Shown here piece after piece: positions 7,112 through 14,381 of a stretch of DNA of 15,123 bases. The notes below the pieces were generated by a model. The model made no database searches, had not been told where the DNA came from, and saw nothing but the letters and a program-made list of their open reading frames with translations. The position numbers and the translations under genes were made by a program. The stretch spans positions 1 through 15,123 of the forward strand of contig CAZRZN010000088.1 of the NCBI GenBank assembly GCA_964604565.1. The letters are read 5' to 3'. Every line of letters begins with the position of its first letter. Position 1 is the stretch's first letter. This DNA is from CAZRZN01 sp964604565. GTDB lineage: Bacteria; Pseudomonadota; Alphaproteobacteria; Rhodobacterales; Rhodobacteraceae.

Positions 7112-8455
7112 TCACATGAAATGCGCGATGGAGCGGGCATAGTAGGCCGCGATTGGCGCACCATCCGGCGTGAGGGAGACGACGCCCTCGTTGTCCTGCG
7201 CGATGCCGCGTCCGATCAGCGCGCGTAGTGCCAGTTCGACAGCAAGTGCGGGGCTGCCCTCCGGGAGGTGCACGTGCGCGGCGTGCAGTTCCTCGACCTG
7301 CGCGCCGACGGCCGCTTCCAGCTGGGTCCGCGATTGCGGACCCGTCGCCAGAATGTGGGCGACCAGAGGCACGGGCAGGACCGGTATGATTTCGGCGATA
7401 CGGCCCATGAGGGTGTCGGCAAGATCGTCGGGTTGTTCCTGCAGGCCGGGATTTTCTCGCATCGAAAGTGGTTTGCCGAAGCTGACCGCGGCATATCCGA
7501 AGCGGTGGAATCGGCCCGTGATACGCAACCAGCCCTGATGCAGGACGGCACGGATCACCCGCGTTACGGAGGCGTCGAACCGCCGGGTGCCGGTTTGCCC
7601 TGCCTTGACCAGCACCCGATCCTCAAGCACGCGGTCATAGTTGAGGCCCACGGGCACGAAGACCACGTCACGTACGGCGAGGTCGAGATCTTCGAGGATA
7701 TAGGTCAGAAGTCCGAATTTCGGTCGCGCAATCGCGCCGTCGAGGCTGAGGCCGCCCTCTGGAAAGATGGCTTGGGTAACACCGCCGTTGGTGGACATGT
7801 GCACATATCGCCGCAAGACGTTGCGGTAGAGTCCGTCACGGGACTTGCGGCGTATGAAGTAGGCGCCCATCGACCTGATCAATTGCGATAGCGGCCAGAC
7901 CTGCGCCCATTCCCCGACCGCGTAGGACAGGGCAGACCGGTTTGCCGCCAGGTGGGTCACCAGCACATAGTCCATGTTGGAGCGATGGTTCATTACGAAG
8001 ATGACGGTGGCTTCGGGGGGGATGGACCGGAGCGCCTCTTCGTCATGGTGCCCCAATCTGACCCGATAGAGCGCGTTGGAAAGCCAACTCGCAAGCCTCA
8101 AGCCAAGGCCAAAATAGGTGAACGCTGAAAAGGAGGGAACAATTTCATTGGCATAGCGGCGCGCTCTTTGAAACAGCACGTCCTCCCGGTCGCCGGTTTC
8201 ATTGGCCTGTTCGACAATGGCAGAGGTGACTTCCGGATGGTAGAGCAGACGCTGGATCAAGTCATAGCGCCGCAGCAGGCGAAATGGCTCGATCGGGCGC
8301 TCCAACCGTTTGTTCAGCCGTTCCACGGCGCGTTCCATTCTACGGCGCAGAATCCAGCGAACGGACGGAAACAGAAAATGCGTTGCGAAACTGACCGCTG
8401 CAAAGAGCAGAACCAACGCGAAGAGCCAGAGCGGAAGCGTGACAGGAGAATTCAT
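7112..8455 (-). CDS. PlsB-type glycerol-3-phosphate acyltransferase family protein
   Basis: A 447-residue membrane-associated acyltransferase of phospholipid synthesis, most likely acting on glycerol-3-phosphate or a related acceptor. An N-terminal membrane helix (about 8-29) is followed by a basic amphipathic segment. The family motifs appear in order: motif I NHRSNMDY with the HX4D catalytic pair (H157, D162), motif II GAYFIRR (197-203), motif III FPEGGLSLDG (231-240) and motif IV VFVPVGLNYDRV (265-276). These match PlsB more than PlsC, but the protein is about half the length of E. coli PlsB, lacking its long N-terminal part. No Shine-Dalgarno sequence is seen before the ATG at 8455; no better start exists because the helix begins right after it. 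It lies between ccr and ecm; its own promoter should be in the divergent gap with ecm. Confidence 0.85.
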   Translation of the reverse strand: MNSPVTLPLWLFALVLLFAAVSFATHFLFPSVRWILRRRMERAVERLNKRLERPIEPFRLLRRYDLIQRLLYHPEVTSAIVEQANETGDREDVLFQRARRYANEIVPSFSAFTYFGLGLRLASWLSNALYRVRLGHHDEEALRSIPPEATVIFVMNHRSNMDYVLVTHLAANRSALSYAVGEWAQVWPLSQLIRSMGAYFIRRKSRDGLYRNVLRRYVHMSTNGGVTQAIFPEGGLSLDGAIARPKFGLLTYILEDLDLAVRDVVFVPVGLNYDRVLEDRVLVKAGQTGTRRFDASVTRVIRAVLHQGWLRITGRFHRFGYAAVSFGKPLSMRENPGLQEQPDDLADTLMGRIAEIIPVLPVPLVAHILATGPQSRTQLEAAVGAQVEELHAAHVHLPEGSPALAVELALRALIGRGIAQDNEGVVSLTPDGAPIAAYYARSIAHFM

Positions 8456-8621
8456 GAGACAGGACTTTCGCAGGCAGCGTCACAGGCGGCAATAGGGATC
8501 GAGTCAGCCCGCGGCTTTTGTCAAATCTCCACGGATGAACCCGGAAGACGTCCGTGTTGTGACAATTCGAATGCATCGCGTGATTGTGGAAACGGTATGA
8601 AACGATGGGCTTTGCGCAACG

Positions 8622-8629
8622 TCACGTGA
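8622..8629. promoter_or_regulatory. Palindrome in the acyltransferase-ecm divergent gap
   Basis: TCACGTGA is a perfect 8-bp palindrome within GCGCAACGTCACGTGAAC, about 41 bases before the -35 of the ecm promoter. The 297-base gap (8456-8752) otherwise holds the ecm promoter, a short ACGGA...TCCGT inverted repeat (8530-8555 region) and no credible small gene. A regulator site is possible but unproven. Confidence 0.2.
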
Positions 8630-8669
8630 ACAGGATAACAACGGTGCGCTTGTGCTGCGTCGCGGCGAA

Positions 8670-8698
8670 TTGACAGAGACATAATGTTTCGATTATCT
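8670..8698 (+). promoter_or_regulatory. Sigma-70-type promoter of ecm
   Basis: A perfect TTGACA (8670-8675) is followed after 17 bases by TTATCT (8693-8698). Transcription would start near 8705, leaving a leader of about 48 bases with GGAGG before the ATG at 8753. This excludes the in-frame upstream ATG at 8684, which lies inside the promoter. Confidence 0.65.
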
Positions 8699-8752
8699 CA
8701 ACGTGAGCGCAATAAGATTGCTTATGCAGTATCCCGCCTTACGGAGGCCCCG

Positions 8753-10783
8753 ATGACAGAACTCACCCGCGATACCGAGGCAAAAAAGGCGTCTCGTCAA
8801 GTCGATCAGAAACCCGAGTCGGCGGCGCGTCCTGCCGACAAGCCCTGGCTCATTCGCACCTATGCAGGGCATTCGACGGCCAGAGCCTCGAACGCGCTAT
8901 ACCGCAGCAACCTTGCCAAGGGTCAAACGGGGCTCTCTGTGGCGTTCGATCTGCCCACGCAAACCGGCTATGACAGCGACCATATCCTGGCGCGCGGCGA
9001 GGTTGGCAAGGTGGGGGTGCCGGTCTGTCATCTGGGCGACATGCGCGCGCTGTTCGATGAGATTCCGCTGGATCAGATGAACACCTCGATGACGATCAAT
9101 GCGACCGCGCCCTGGCTGCTGGCATTGTATATTGCGGTAGCGGAGGAGCAGGGCGCGGATGTCGCTTCGCTTCAGGGCACAGTGCAGAACGATCTGATCA
9201 AGGAATACCTCTCGCGCGGCACATACATCTGTCCGCCACAGCCCAGTCTGAAGCTGATCGGCGATGTCGCCGAATACTGCTACGCGCATGTCCCGAAGTG
9301 GAATCCGATGAACGTCTGTTCCTACCACCTGCAAGAGGCGGGCGCGACGCCCGAACAGGAGCTTTCTTTTGCCCTTGCGACCGCGACGGCCGTCCTGGAC
9401 GAATTGAAGACCCGCGTGCCGGAGGAAGATTTTCCGCGGCTTGTCGGGCGCATATCCTTCTTCGTGAATGCGGGGATCCGTTTTGTCACTGAAATGTGCA
9501 AGATGCGCGCCTTTGTCGATCTGTGGGACGAGATTTGCAAGGAACGCTACAACGTGACGGATCCACGGTATTGCCGGTTTCGTTACGGTGTGCAGGTGAA
9601 CTCGCTTGGCCTGACCGAACAGCAGCCCGAGAACAACGTCTATCGGATCCTGATCGAAATGCTGGCGGTAACGCTGTCCAAGAAGGCCCGCGCACGGGCC
9701 GTCCAACTCCCGGCTTGGAACGAGGCGCTTGGCCTGCCGCGCCCTTGGGATCAGCAATGGTCCATGCGCATGCAGCAGATCATGGCCTATGAGACGGACC
9801 TACTGGAATTTGACGATCTCTTCGATGGGAATCCCGCCGTGGATGCCAAAGTCGAGGAACTCAAGGCGGGGGCTCGGGCTGAGCTCGCCAATATCGACAG
9901 CATGGGCGGTGCAGTCCGCGCGATCGAGTACATGAAGGGACGATTGGTCGACAGCAATGCGGATCGGCTGAACCGCATCGAACGTGGCGAGACTGTGGTC
10001 GTCGGCGTCAACCGCTATCAGGGAGGAGAGCCAAGTCCGTTGATGGATGAGGATGGCGGCATCATGACGGTCGACCCGGCGGTGGAACAGGACCAGATCG
10101 ACCGCCTGAAAGACTGGCGTGCAGAGCGGGATGCCAAGACTGTGGAAACGGCTCTGGCGGACTTGCGCGCCGCGGCGACCGAAGGGCGCAACGTGATGCC
10201 CGCCTCCATCGCCTGTGCGCGCGCGGGCGTCACGACCGGCGAATGGGCGGCGCAGATGCGGCAAGTCTTTGGCGAATATCGCGGACCGACAGGGGTGTCG
10301 CGCGCCCTGTCCAACAAGACCGAAGGCCTCGAAGACATCCGTGAGGCAGTGGAAGCCGTCAGCGACCGTCTGGGACGGCGGCTCCGGTTTCTGGTGGGCA
10401 AGCCCGGACTGGATGGCCATTCCAATGGCGCAGAGCAAATCGCCTTTCGAGCGCGGGATTGCGGAATGGAAATCGACTATGAGGGAATTCGCCTGACACC
10501 GGAGCAGATTGTGGCTGCCGCGCGGGAAGGCGCGCATGTTGTCGGCCTGTCGATCTTGTCGGGAAGTCATATTCCCCTGATCGAAGACTTGATGTCGCGG
10601 ATGCGCGCTGAGGGCCTCGGCCATGTCCCGGTGATTGTGGGCGGGATCATTCCTGACGAAGATGCCGCGCGCCTCAAGACGATGGGCGTTGCCCAAGTCT
10701 ACACGCCCAAGGATTTCGAACTGAACCGGATCATGCGCGATATCGTGACCCTTGTAGATCCGGCTTCCGTCGCTGCGGAATGA
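8753..10783 (+). CDS. ecm: Ethylmalonyl-CoA mutase (coenzyme B12-dependent)
   Basis: Ecm converts (2R)-ethylmalonyl-CoA to methylsuccinyl-CoA with adenosylcobalamin, two enzymatic steps after Ccr (an epimerase acts between). The 676-residue single chain has the acyl-CoA mutase barrel (about 30-530), beginning KPWLIRTYAGHSTARASNALYR and including GLSVAFDLPTQTGYDSD and GTVQNDLIKEY, then a linker and a C-terminal cobalamin-binding domain with the axial-ligand motif D554-G-H556-S-N-G559, followed by GLSILSGSH and GGIIP. The sequence is close to Ecm rather than methylmalonyl-CoA mutase in length and in the AGHSTA/YRSNLAKGQTGLS region. GGAGG lies six bases before the chosen ATG and a strong promoter precedes it. 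A terminator follows at once, so it is monocistronic. Confidence 0.96.
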   Translation: MTELTRDTEAKKASRQVDQKPESAARPADKPWLIRTYAGHSTARASNALYRSNLAKGQTGLSVAFDLPTQTGYDSDHILARGEVGKVGVPVCHLGDMRALFDEIPLDQMNTSMTINATAPWLLALYIAVAEEQGADVASLQGTVQNDLIKEYLSRGTYICPPQPSLKLIGDVAEYCYAHVPKWNPMNVCSYHLQEAGATPEQELSFALATATAVLDELKTRVPEEDFPRLVGRISFFVNAGIRFVTEMCKMRAFVDLWDEICKERYNVTDPRYCRFRYGVQVNSLGLTEQQPENNVYRILIEMLAVTLSKKARARAVQLPAWNEALGLPRPWDQQWSMRMQQIMAYETDLLEFDDLFDGNPAVDAKVEELKAGARAELANIDSMGGAVRAIEYMKGRLVDSNADRLNRIERGETVVVGVNRYQGGEPSPLMDEDGGIMTVDPAVEQDQIDRLKDWRAERDAKTVETALADLRAAATEGRNVMPASIACARAGVTTGEWAAQMRQVFGEYRGPTGVSRALSNKTEGLEDIREAVEAVSDRLGRRLRFLVGKPGLDGHSNGAEQIAFRARDCGMEIDYEGIRLTPEQIVAAAREGAHVVGLSILSGSHIPLIEDLMSRMRAEGLGHVPVIVGGIIPDEDAARLKTMGVAQVYTPKDFELNRIMRDIVTLVDPASVAAE

Positions 10784-10815
10784 TCCGGTAAATCGTATTG
10801 AGCAATAAACCGCGC

Positions 10816-10849
10816 AAAATCCCACCTAATCGGTGGGATTTCCTTTTTT
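10816..10849 (+). terminator. Intrinsic terminator after ecm
   Basis: AAATCCCACC-taatc-GGTGGGATTT is a perfect 10-bp stem (10817-10841) followed by CCTTTTTTG. It begins 33 bases past the ecm stop and should work strongly on the plus strand. Confidence 0.9.
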
Positions 10850-10958
10850 GCTCTTTTTCCTCTCGGGAAATGATAGTTTACACTTCCGCCGTGCTGGAAA
10901 ACTCTTGCAAAGGCCGAGAGTCGAGTCGCCGAAGTCAATCCTGTAGCAGAGTAACGCA

Positions 10959-11051
10959 ATGCATATGGATTTTGACACAAAAAAGCACTTGAACACCTCC
11001 AGCGCAGGTCGGAAAAGCAAGATATCAATTAATACGGGAGTTAAAACATGA
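10959..11051 (+). CDS. Possible leader mini-ORF coupled to the H-NS-like gene
   Basis: A 30-codon frame (MHMDFDTKKHLNTSSAGRKS..., with a second ATG two codons in) ends in TGA at 11049-11051, so its stop overlaps the H-NS start as ATGA, the usual junction of coupled genes. The product would be basic and lysine-rich. Only a weak GAG precedes its start and I recognise no family. The 264-base gap (10784-11047) also holds the ecm terminator; no confident promoter was seen. The overlap could be chance. Confidence 0.25.
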   Translation: MHMDFDTKKHLNTSSAGRKSKISINTGVKT

Positions 11052-11356
11052 ACCTGGATCTGGAGAAGTATTCGCAGGAAGAACTGCAAAAACTGATTTC
11101 CGATGCCCAGAAAGCGCTGAAGACCGTCGACACGCGGCGCCGGGCAGAGGCCAAGCGGGCTGCGGAAAAGGCTGCCAAGGAATTCGGGTTTTCTTTGGAA
11201 GATGTGCTGACCACTGGACCCAAAAGCAGTAAGGGCGCACCGAAATATGCCAATCCGGCGGATCCTCGCCAGACATGGACGGGCCGCGGGCGCAAACCAA
11301 ATTGGGTGATCGCAGCCCTGGAAGAAGGCAAGTCGCTCGACGATCTCGCGATTTGA
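11048..11356 (+). CDS. H-NS family nucleoid-associated regulator (HvrA/Spb-like)
   Basis: A 102-residue H-NS type DNA-binding protein that should oligomerise and bind A/T-rich DNA, silencing or tuning genes. Residues about 5-46 form a charged coiled-coil oligomerisation helix; a short linker follows; the C-terminal domain has YANPADPRQTWTGRGRKPNWV (67-87), the H-NS family signature, with the minor-groove loop GRGRKP. The length equals that of Rhodobacter HvrA, a regulator of photosynthesis genes, but orthology cannot be claimed because roseobacters often carry several such genes. GGGAG lies eight bases before the ATG. The stop is followed after one base by deoD, so the two are cotranscribed and probably translationally coupled. 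Confidence 0.93.
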   Translation: MNLDLEKYSQEELQKLISDAQKALKTVDTRRRAEAKRAAEKAAKEFGFSLEDVLTTGPKSSKGAPKYANPADPRQTWTGRGRKPNWVIAALEEGKSLDDLAI

Positions 11357-11357
11357 T

Positions 11358-12071
11358 ATGACTATCCATATTGGAGCGGCGCCAGGGGAGATTGCAGAAA
11401 CAGTCCTGATGCCCGGGGATCCGAAACGTGCGGAATGGGCTGCACATACGTTTCTCGACGATGCGGTTTGCGTCAATGAGGTGCGTGGGATGCTTGGGTT
11501 CACCGGAACTTGGCGTGGAAACCCTGTCACGATCCAGGGGTCCGGCATGGGTATGCCCAGCCTGTCCATTTACGCGAATGAACTCTTGCGGGACTATGGG
11601 GCGCGAACGCTGATCCGTATCGGGTCATGCGGGGCAATGCAGGAAAAGCTGGCTTTACGGGAAATCGTCATTGCGATGACCGCATCGACGATTTCGACTC
11701 CGTCACGCGGTATTTTCCAAGAGTTGAGCTTCTCTCCATGCGCTGATTTCGACCTGCTGGAAGCCGCGGTGCGCGAAGCCCGAAATCGGAAGATCGTAAC
11801 CCACGTCGGCGGCATCTATTCCTCAGATGTTTTCTACGACGAACGGCCGGATCTGAATGAGCAAATGGTGCGACATGGCGTTCTGGCCGTCGAAATGGAG
11901 GCTGCGGAACTATATATACTGGCCGCCCGTTTCAAAGCCCGCGCGCTGGCCGTTCTTACCGTATCGGATCATTTGACAACCGGTGAGGCAATGCCATCCG
12001 AAGATAGAGAACGGTCTTTTGGCGACATGGTCGAAATTGCACTTGCCGCGGCTTTCCCGGACAGTTCGTAG
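11358..12071 (+). CDS. deoD: Purine-nucleoside phosphorylase, DeoD type
   Basis: Cleaves purine (deoxy)ribonucleosides with phosphate to the free base and (deoxy)ribose-1-phosphate, in purine salvage. The 237-residue chain aligns without shift to E. coli DeoD at its active-site residues: H4, G20 and R24 (MPGDPKR), R43, R87, S90 (RIGSCGA), F159, V178-E181 (AVEMEAAE), S203-D204 (TVSDH) and R217. D204 is the general acid for purine protonation, so the enzyme should accept both 6-oxo and 6-amino purines. The ATG comes one base after the H-NS stop and lacks a good SD of its own, so translation probably depends on reinitiation. Its location after an H-NS gene instead of in a deo operon is notable. 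No terminator is evident in the 83 bases before the convergent DUF1989 gene. Confidence 0.95.
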   Translation: MTIHIGAAPGEIAETVLMPGDPKRAEWAAHTFLDDAVCVNEVRGMLGFTGTWRGNPVTIQGSGMGMPSLSIYANELLRDYGARTLIRIGSCGAMQEKLALREIVIAMTASTISTPSRGIFQELSFSPCADFDLLEAAVREARNRKIVTHVGGIYSSDVFYDERPDLNEQMVRHGVLAVEMEAAELYILAARFKARALAVLTVSDHLTTGEAMPSEDRERSFGDMVEIALAAAFPDSS

Positions 12072-12154
12072 CACTGCAATGCGATCCCCGCCTTTATCAC
12101 GATACTGCAAGTTCGTGGTTTTCGCCGGTCACAGTGCCTTGGCCGACAGGCTGA

Positions 12155-13006
12155 TCAATCGGATAATCCATGACTGCGGTCGTAGCCGTTGAGCGCGGGT
12201 GACCTCCAGTCGATCAACACCTCCGGTGGTGGCTTCAGCACCTCGACCTGAAGAGGGTGACAGGCGGCGAAGTCCGAACTGTGTTCGGCTGAGCAATCCC
12301 CGCCCGGGCACGCGCTGAGCGCGCCCAACAAGTCGATCTCCGCAAAGAAAGTCAGGTGATCGCCCGGACGCACAGGACTCGCTTTCATGAAATATTGTCC
12401 GGTGTCTCGCGTGAAGCCGGTACACATGAAGACGTTCAGAACATCGTGGATATGACCTTCTGCTTGCCGCAGCGGAAGGTCGCGCGCGTCGGCGAGCGCG
12501 CGCGTGAGGTTCGAGTGGCAGCAGTGATGGTACTGCGTGCCCTGCAAGAGCGTGCCGGTATAGGGGTCGCATCTTGTGCCGATTACGTCGTGGACCGCTC
12601 CGCCAAATTCGTCAATTCCGTACCAGTCGAGGGAATCCTCGACGATCGTGGCCATTGGCCGCATCTGCGGAAAGGAGGACCAAAGCCGTGCGCCGACGCT
12701 GACATGGGTTCCATGCAGGGCACGGGTCTTGCCGGAGTAGAAACGTTCGGACAGATCATGCGCGTTCCAGAGATTCAGGTCCCCAACCTGCGGTCCTTCG
12801 ACAGAAGTGATCCGAAAGAAATGCCCTGCCGGTACGCCAAAGCTGCAAGCCTCTCGAGGCGCGGCCCGCGTCGTCAGAGCGACCCGCGCCCGACGCAGGG
12901 CAGAGCGGTAAAGATCAAGGTCCGGCAGCGGAAGCGTCTCGGTCGGATAACAGATCACGGGTTCTACGGCGCGCCGGGCTTCAGCGTCAGGTGGCGGCTT
13001 GGTCAT
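12155..13006 (-). CDS. DUF1989 urea carboxylase-associated family protein
   Basis: A 283-residue cytoplasmic protein of the DUF1989 family, which includes urea carboxylase-associated proteins and the carboxyguanidine deiminase subunits CgdA/CgdB of guanidine degradation. Visible family features are GHFFRITSVEGPQVGDLNLWN (about 61-81), FYSGKTRALHGTHVSVGARLWS (89-110), HDVIGTRCDPYTG (139-151), YHHCCHSNL (159-167), HDVLNVFMCTG (187-197), then PGGDCS (235-240) and CHPLQVEV (249-256). The conserved cysteines and histidines probably bind a metal. AAGGA stands seven bases before the ATG. It is a lone copy here: no urea carboxylase, allophanate hydrolase or transporter lies next to it, so its substrate cannot be named. 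The plus-strand open frame across it is a shadow. Confidence 0.85.
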   Translation of the reverse strand: MTKPPPDAEARRAVEPVICYPTETLPLPDLDLYRSALRRARVALTTRAAPREACSFGVPAGHFFRITSVEGPQVGDLNLWNAHDLSERFYSGKTRALHGTHVSVGARLWSSFPQMRPMATIVEDSLDWYGIDEFGGAVHDVIGTRCDPYTGTLLQGTQYHHCCHSNLTRALADARDLPLRQAEGHIHDVLNVFMCTGFTRDTGQYFMKASPVRPGDHLTFFAEIDLLGALSACPGGDCSAEHSSDFAACHPLQVEVLKPPPEVLIDWRSPALNGYDRSHGLSD

Positions 13007-13129
13007 CTCACGGTCCTTCGCTCAATCGGAAGCGGCGCGCTTTCAGCAAAGTAGCGCCCAGATTTTGTTTCATCCTGGGCCAAGACCCCTGGCGCGTTCC
13101 GGACAAAGGTCGACAACCGTCATCAGGCC

Positions 13130-13195
13130 TTCTCGGTTTCAGTCTTCTCATCTTTGGAAATGCTCCGGGTGTCGGGGGGCATGGCCCCCGGCCGG
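13130..13195 (-). repeat. Dispersed Rhodobacteraceae-like intergenic element (copy with hairpin)
   Basis: On the minus strand this stretch reads as a G/C hairpin CGGGGG-ccatgc-CCCCCG (13173-13190), then ACCCGGAGCATTTCCAAAGATGAGAAG. It follows the pattern, hairpin plus GGAGnATTTnnnnAAAGAnGAag, that I recall as a frequent intergenic element of Rhodobacteraceae. A related tail without the hairpin lies at 7080-7101. It sits between the oxidoreductase stop and the DUF1989 start. The 239-base gap also holds GCCCAG...CTGGGC (13056-13080), which may be a hairpin before DUF1989. Confidence 0.4.
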
Positions 13196-13245
13196 CGCCA
13201 TAATGTCCCCCAAGGCAGGCTTTGGGCATCTGTCCTCACCGCGCG

Positions 13246-14265
13246 TCAGCCGATCTGCACGATCTGTTTGCCGGTATTTCCGCCGGTCAGCATCGAGATG
13301 AATGCGGCAGGCGCGCTCTCCAGTCCCATCGCCAGATCTTCGAGGAAAGCAATCTCCCCTGCCGCGACCTTCGGGGTCAGTTCTTTGGCAAATTGCGGGA
13401 AATCCGCCCAGTGATCGAATATGATGAAGCCTGTAACATGCAGGCGTTTGACGAGGATCGATCGCCATGCCATCGGCAGACGGTCCGCAGTGTCATCCAT
13501 GCCGCCATACCAGGCGATGGTGCCGCAAACCGGGATCCGGCCATGAGTGTTCATCAGTGGCAGCACGGCCTCGAGCAGTTTGCCGCCGATATTCTCCCAA
13601 TAGATATCGATGCCGTCCGGCGCCTCCGCCGCCAGGGCCTTGCGCAGGCTCCCGGCATCCGGATGGGCGCGGTGATCGACAGCGGCATCGAAGCCGAAGG
13701 TATCCATCGCCAGCTGGCACTTGTCCGGGCCGCCGGCCACCGCCACGGTCCGAAGGCCTGCCGCTTTTGCCAATTGACCGACCAGTGAGCCGACCGGCCC
13801 GGTGGCCGCGCCGACGACCAGCGTCTCGCCCGCCTTGGGCTGGCCGTATTTGCGCAACCCCGTCCAGGCGGTGAACCCCGGCATCCCCAGCACGCCTAGC
13901 GCCGTCGAAGGCGGCAGGCTGTCGTCCAGCTTGCGCACCTCCTTGCCGGGTAGCACAGCGTGGTTTGCCCATCCTGTCATGCCGGTCACGGTATCGCCGG
14001 GCGCAAAATTCTCGGCCTTTGAGACGAGGACGCGGCCGACCCCCTGACCCACCATGGTCCCACCGATCTCGACCGAGGGCGCATAGCTTTTGACGTCGTC
14101 CATGCGACCGCGCATATAGGGATCCAGCGACAGATGCGTGACCTCGATCAAGACCTCGCCATCAGCAGGGTCAGGCAGTGGACCGGTCTTGAGCGCGAAA
14201 TCCTCGGGCACTGGCATGCCGGATGGGCGGCGGGCGAGAGTGATGCGGCGCATCTGGCTGGACAT
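13246..14265 (-). CDS. CurA-like NADP-dependent oxidoreductase (MDR superfamily, COG2130)
   Basis: A 339-residue zinc-free medium-chain reductase of the group with curcumin reductase CurA, leukotriene B4 12-hydroxydehydrogenase and 2-alkenal reductases. It should reduce C=C bonds of conjugated enones or enals with NADPH. Family marks are SLDPYMRGRM (46-55), GGTMVGQGVGRV (68-79), LGMPGFTAWTGL (126-137), the cofactor loop GAATGPVGS (152-160) followed by AGLRTVAVAGGPDKC, and ENIGGKLLEAVLP. The lack of the structural-zinc cysteines separates it from alcohol dehydrogenases. I chose the ATG at 14265 because AAGGAG lies five bases before it; the open frame goes 26 codons further with a proline-rich tail that has no family match. 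It is divergent from the acyl-CoA synthetase, with 116 bases between them. Confidence 0.9.
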   Translation of the reverse strand: MSSQMRRITLARRPSGMPVPEDFALKTGPLPDPADGEVLIEVTHLSLDPYMRGRMDDVKSYAPSVEIGGTMVGQGVGRVLVSKAENFAPGDTVTGMTGWANHAVLPGKEVRKLDDSLPPSTALGVLGMPGFTAWTGLRKYGQPKAGETLVVGAATGPVGSLVGQLAKAAGLRTVAVAGGPDKCQLAMDTFGFDAAVDHRAHPDAGSLRKALAAEAPDGIDIYWENIGGKLLEAVLPLMNTHGRIPVCGTIAWYGGMDDTADRLPMAWRSILVKRLHVTGFIIFDHWADFPQFAKELTPKVAAGEIAFLEDLAMGLESAPAAFISMLTGGNTGKQIVQIG

Positions 14266-14318
14266 GGGCGCTCCTTGCTTCAGTGTAGGGGGTGGTGGCT
14301 GGCTCTGGAATAGCGGTT

Positions 14319-14329
14319 GCACGCCGTGC
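14319..14329. promoter_or_regulatory. Palindrome between divergent oxidoreductase and acyl-CoA synthetase genes
   Basis: GCACG-C-CGTGC is a perfect inverted repeat flanked by TT and GGCAA (TTGC...GCAA outer arms), in the 116-base gap that must hold both promoters. It could be a shared operator, but no regulator gene is adjacent. Confidence 0.25.
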
Positions 14330-14381
14330 GGCAATCCTGCCATTCTAACGAGCCTAAAGCTGACAGCAAGGGGAGGGCGAG

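Noticed and set aside
8684..8752. Upstream in-frame start of ecm
   Set aside because: It lies inside the TTGACA-17-TTATCT promoter, and GGAGG is placed before the ATG at 8753.
8897..9757. 286-codon minus-strand frame inside ecm
   Set aside because: Entirely antisense to a well-supported Ecm coding region; no family resemblance and no ribosome binding site.
9800..10825. 341-codon minus-strand frame covering the second half of ecm and its terminator
   Set aside because: Antisense shadow of the cobalamin-binding domain; it even begins inside the terminator hairpin region.
12356..13054. 232-codon plus-strand frame opposite the DUF1989 gene
   Set aside because: The minus-strand product matches the DUF1989 family along its whole length; the plus-strand frame matches nothing.
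13007..13110. Guanidine riboswitch before the DUF1989 gene
   Set aside because: I looked for paired ACGR-loop hairpins or the ykkC core and found neither, only a single GCCCAG...CTGGGC stem.
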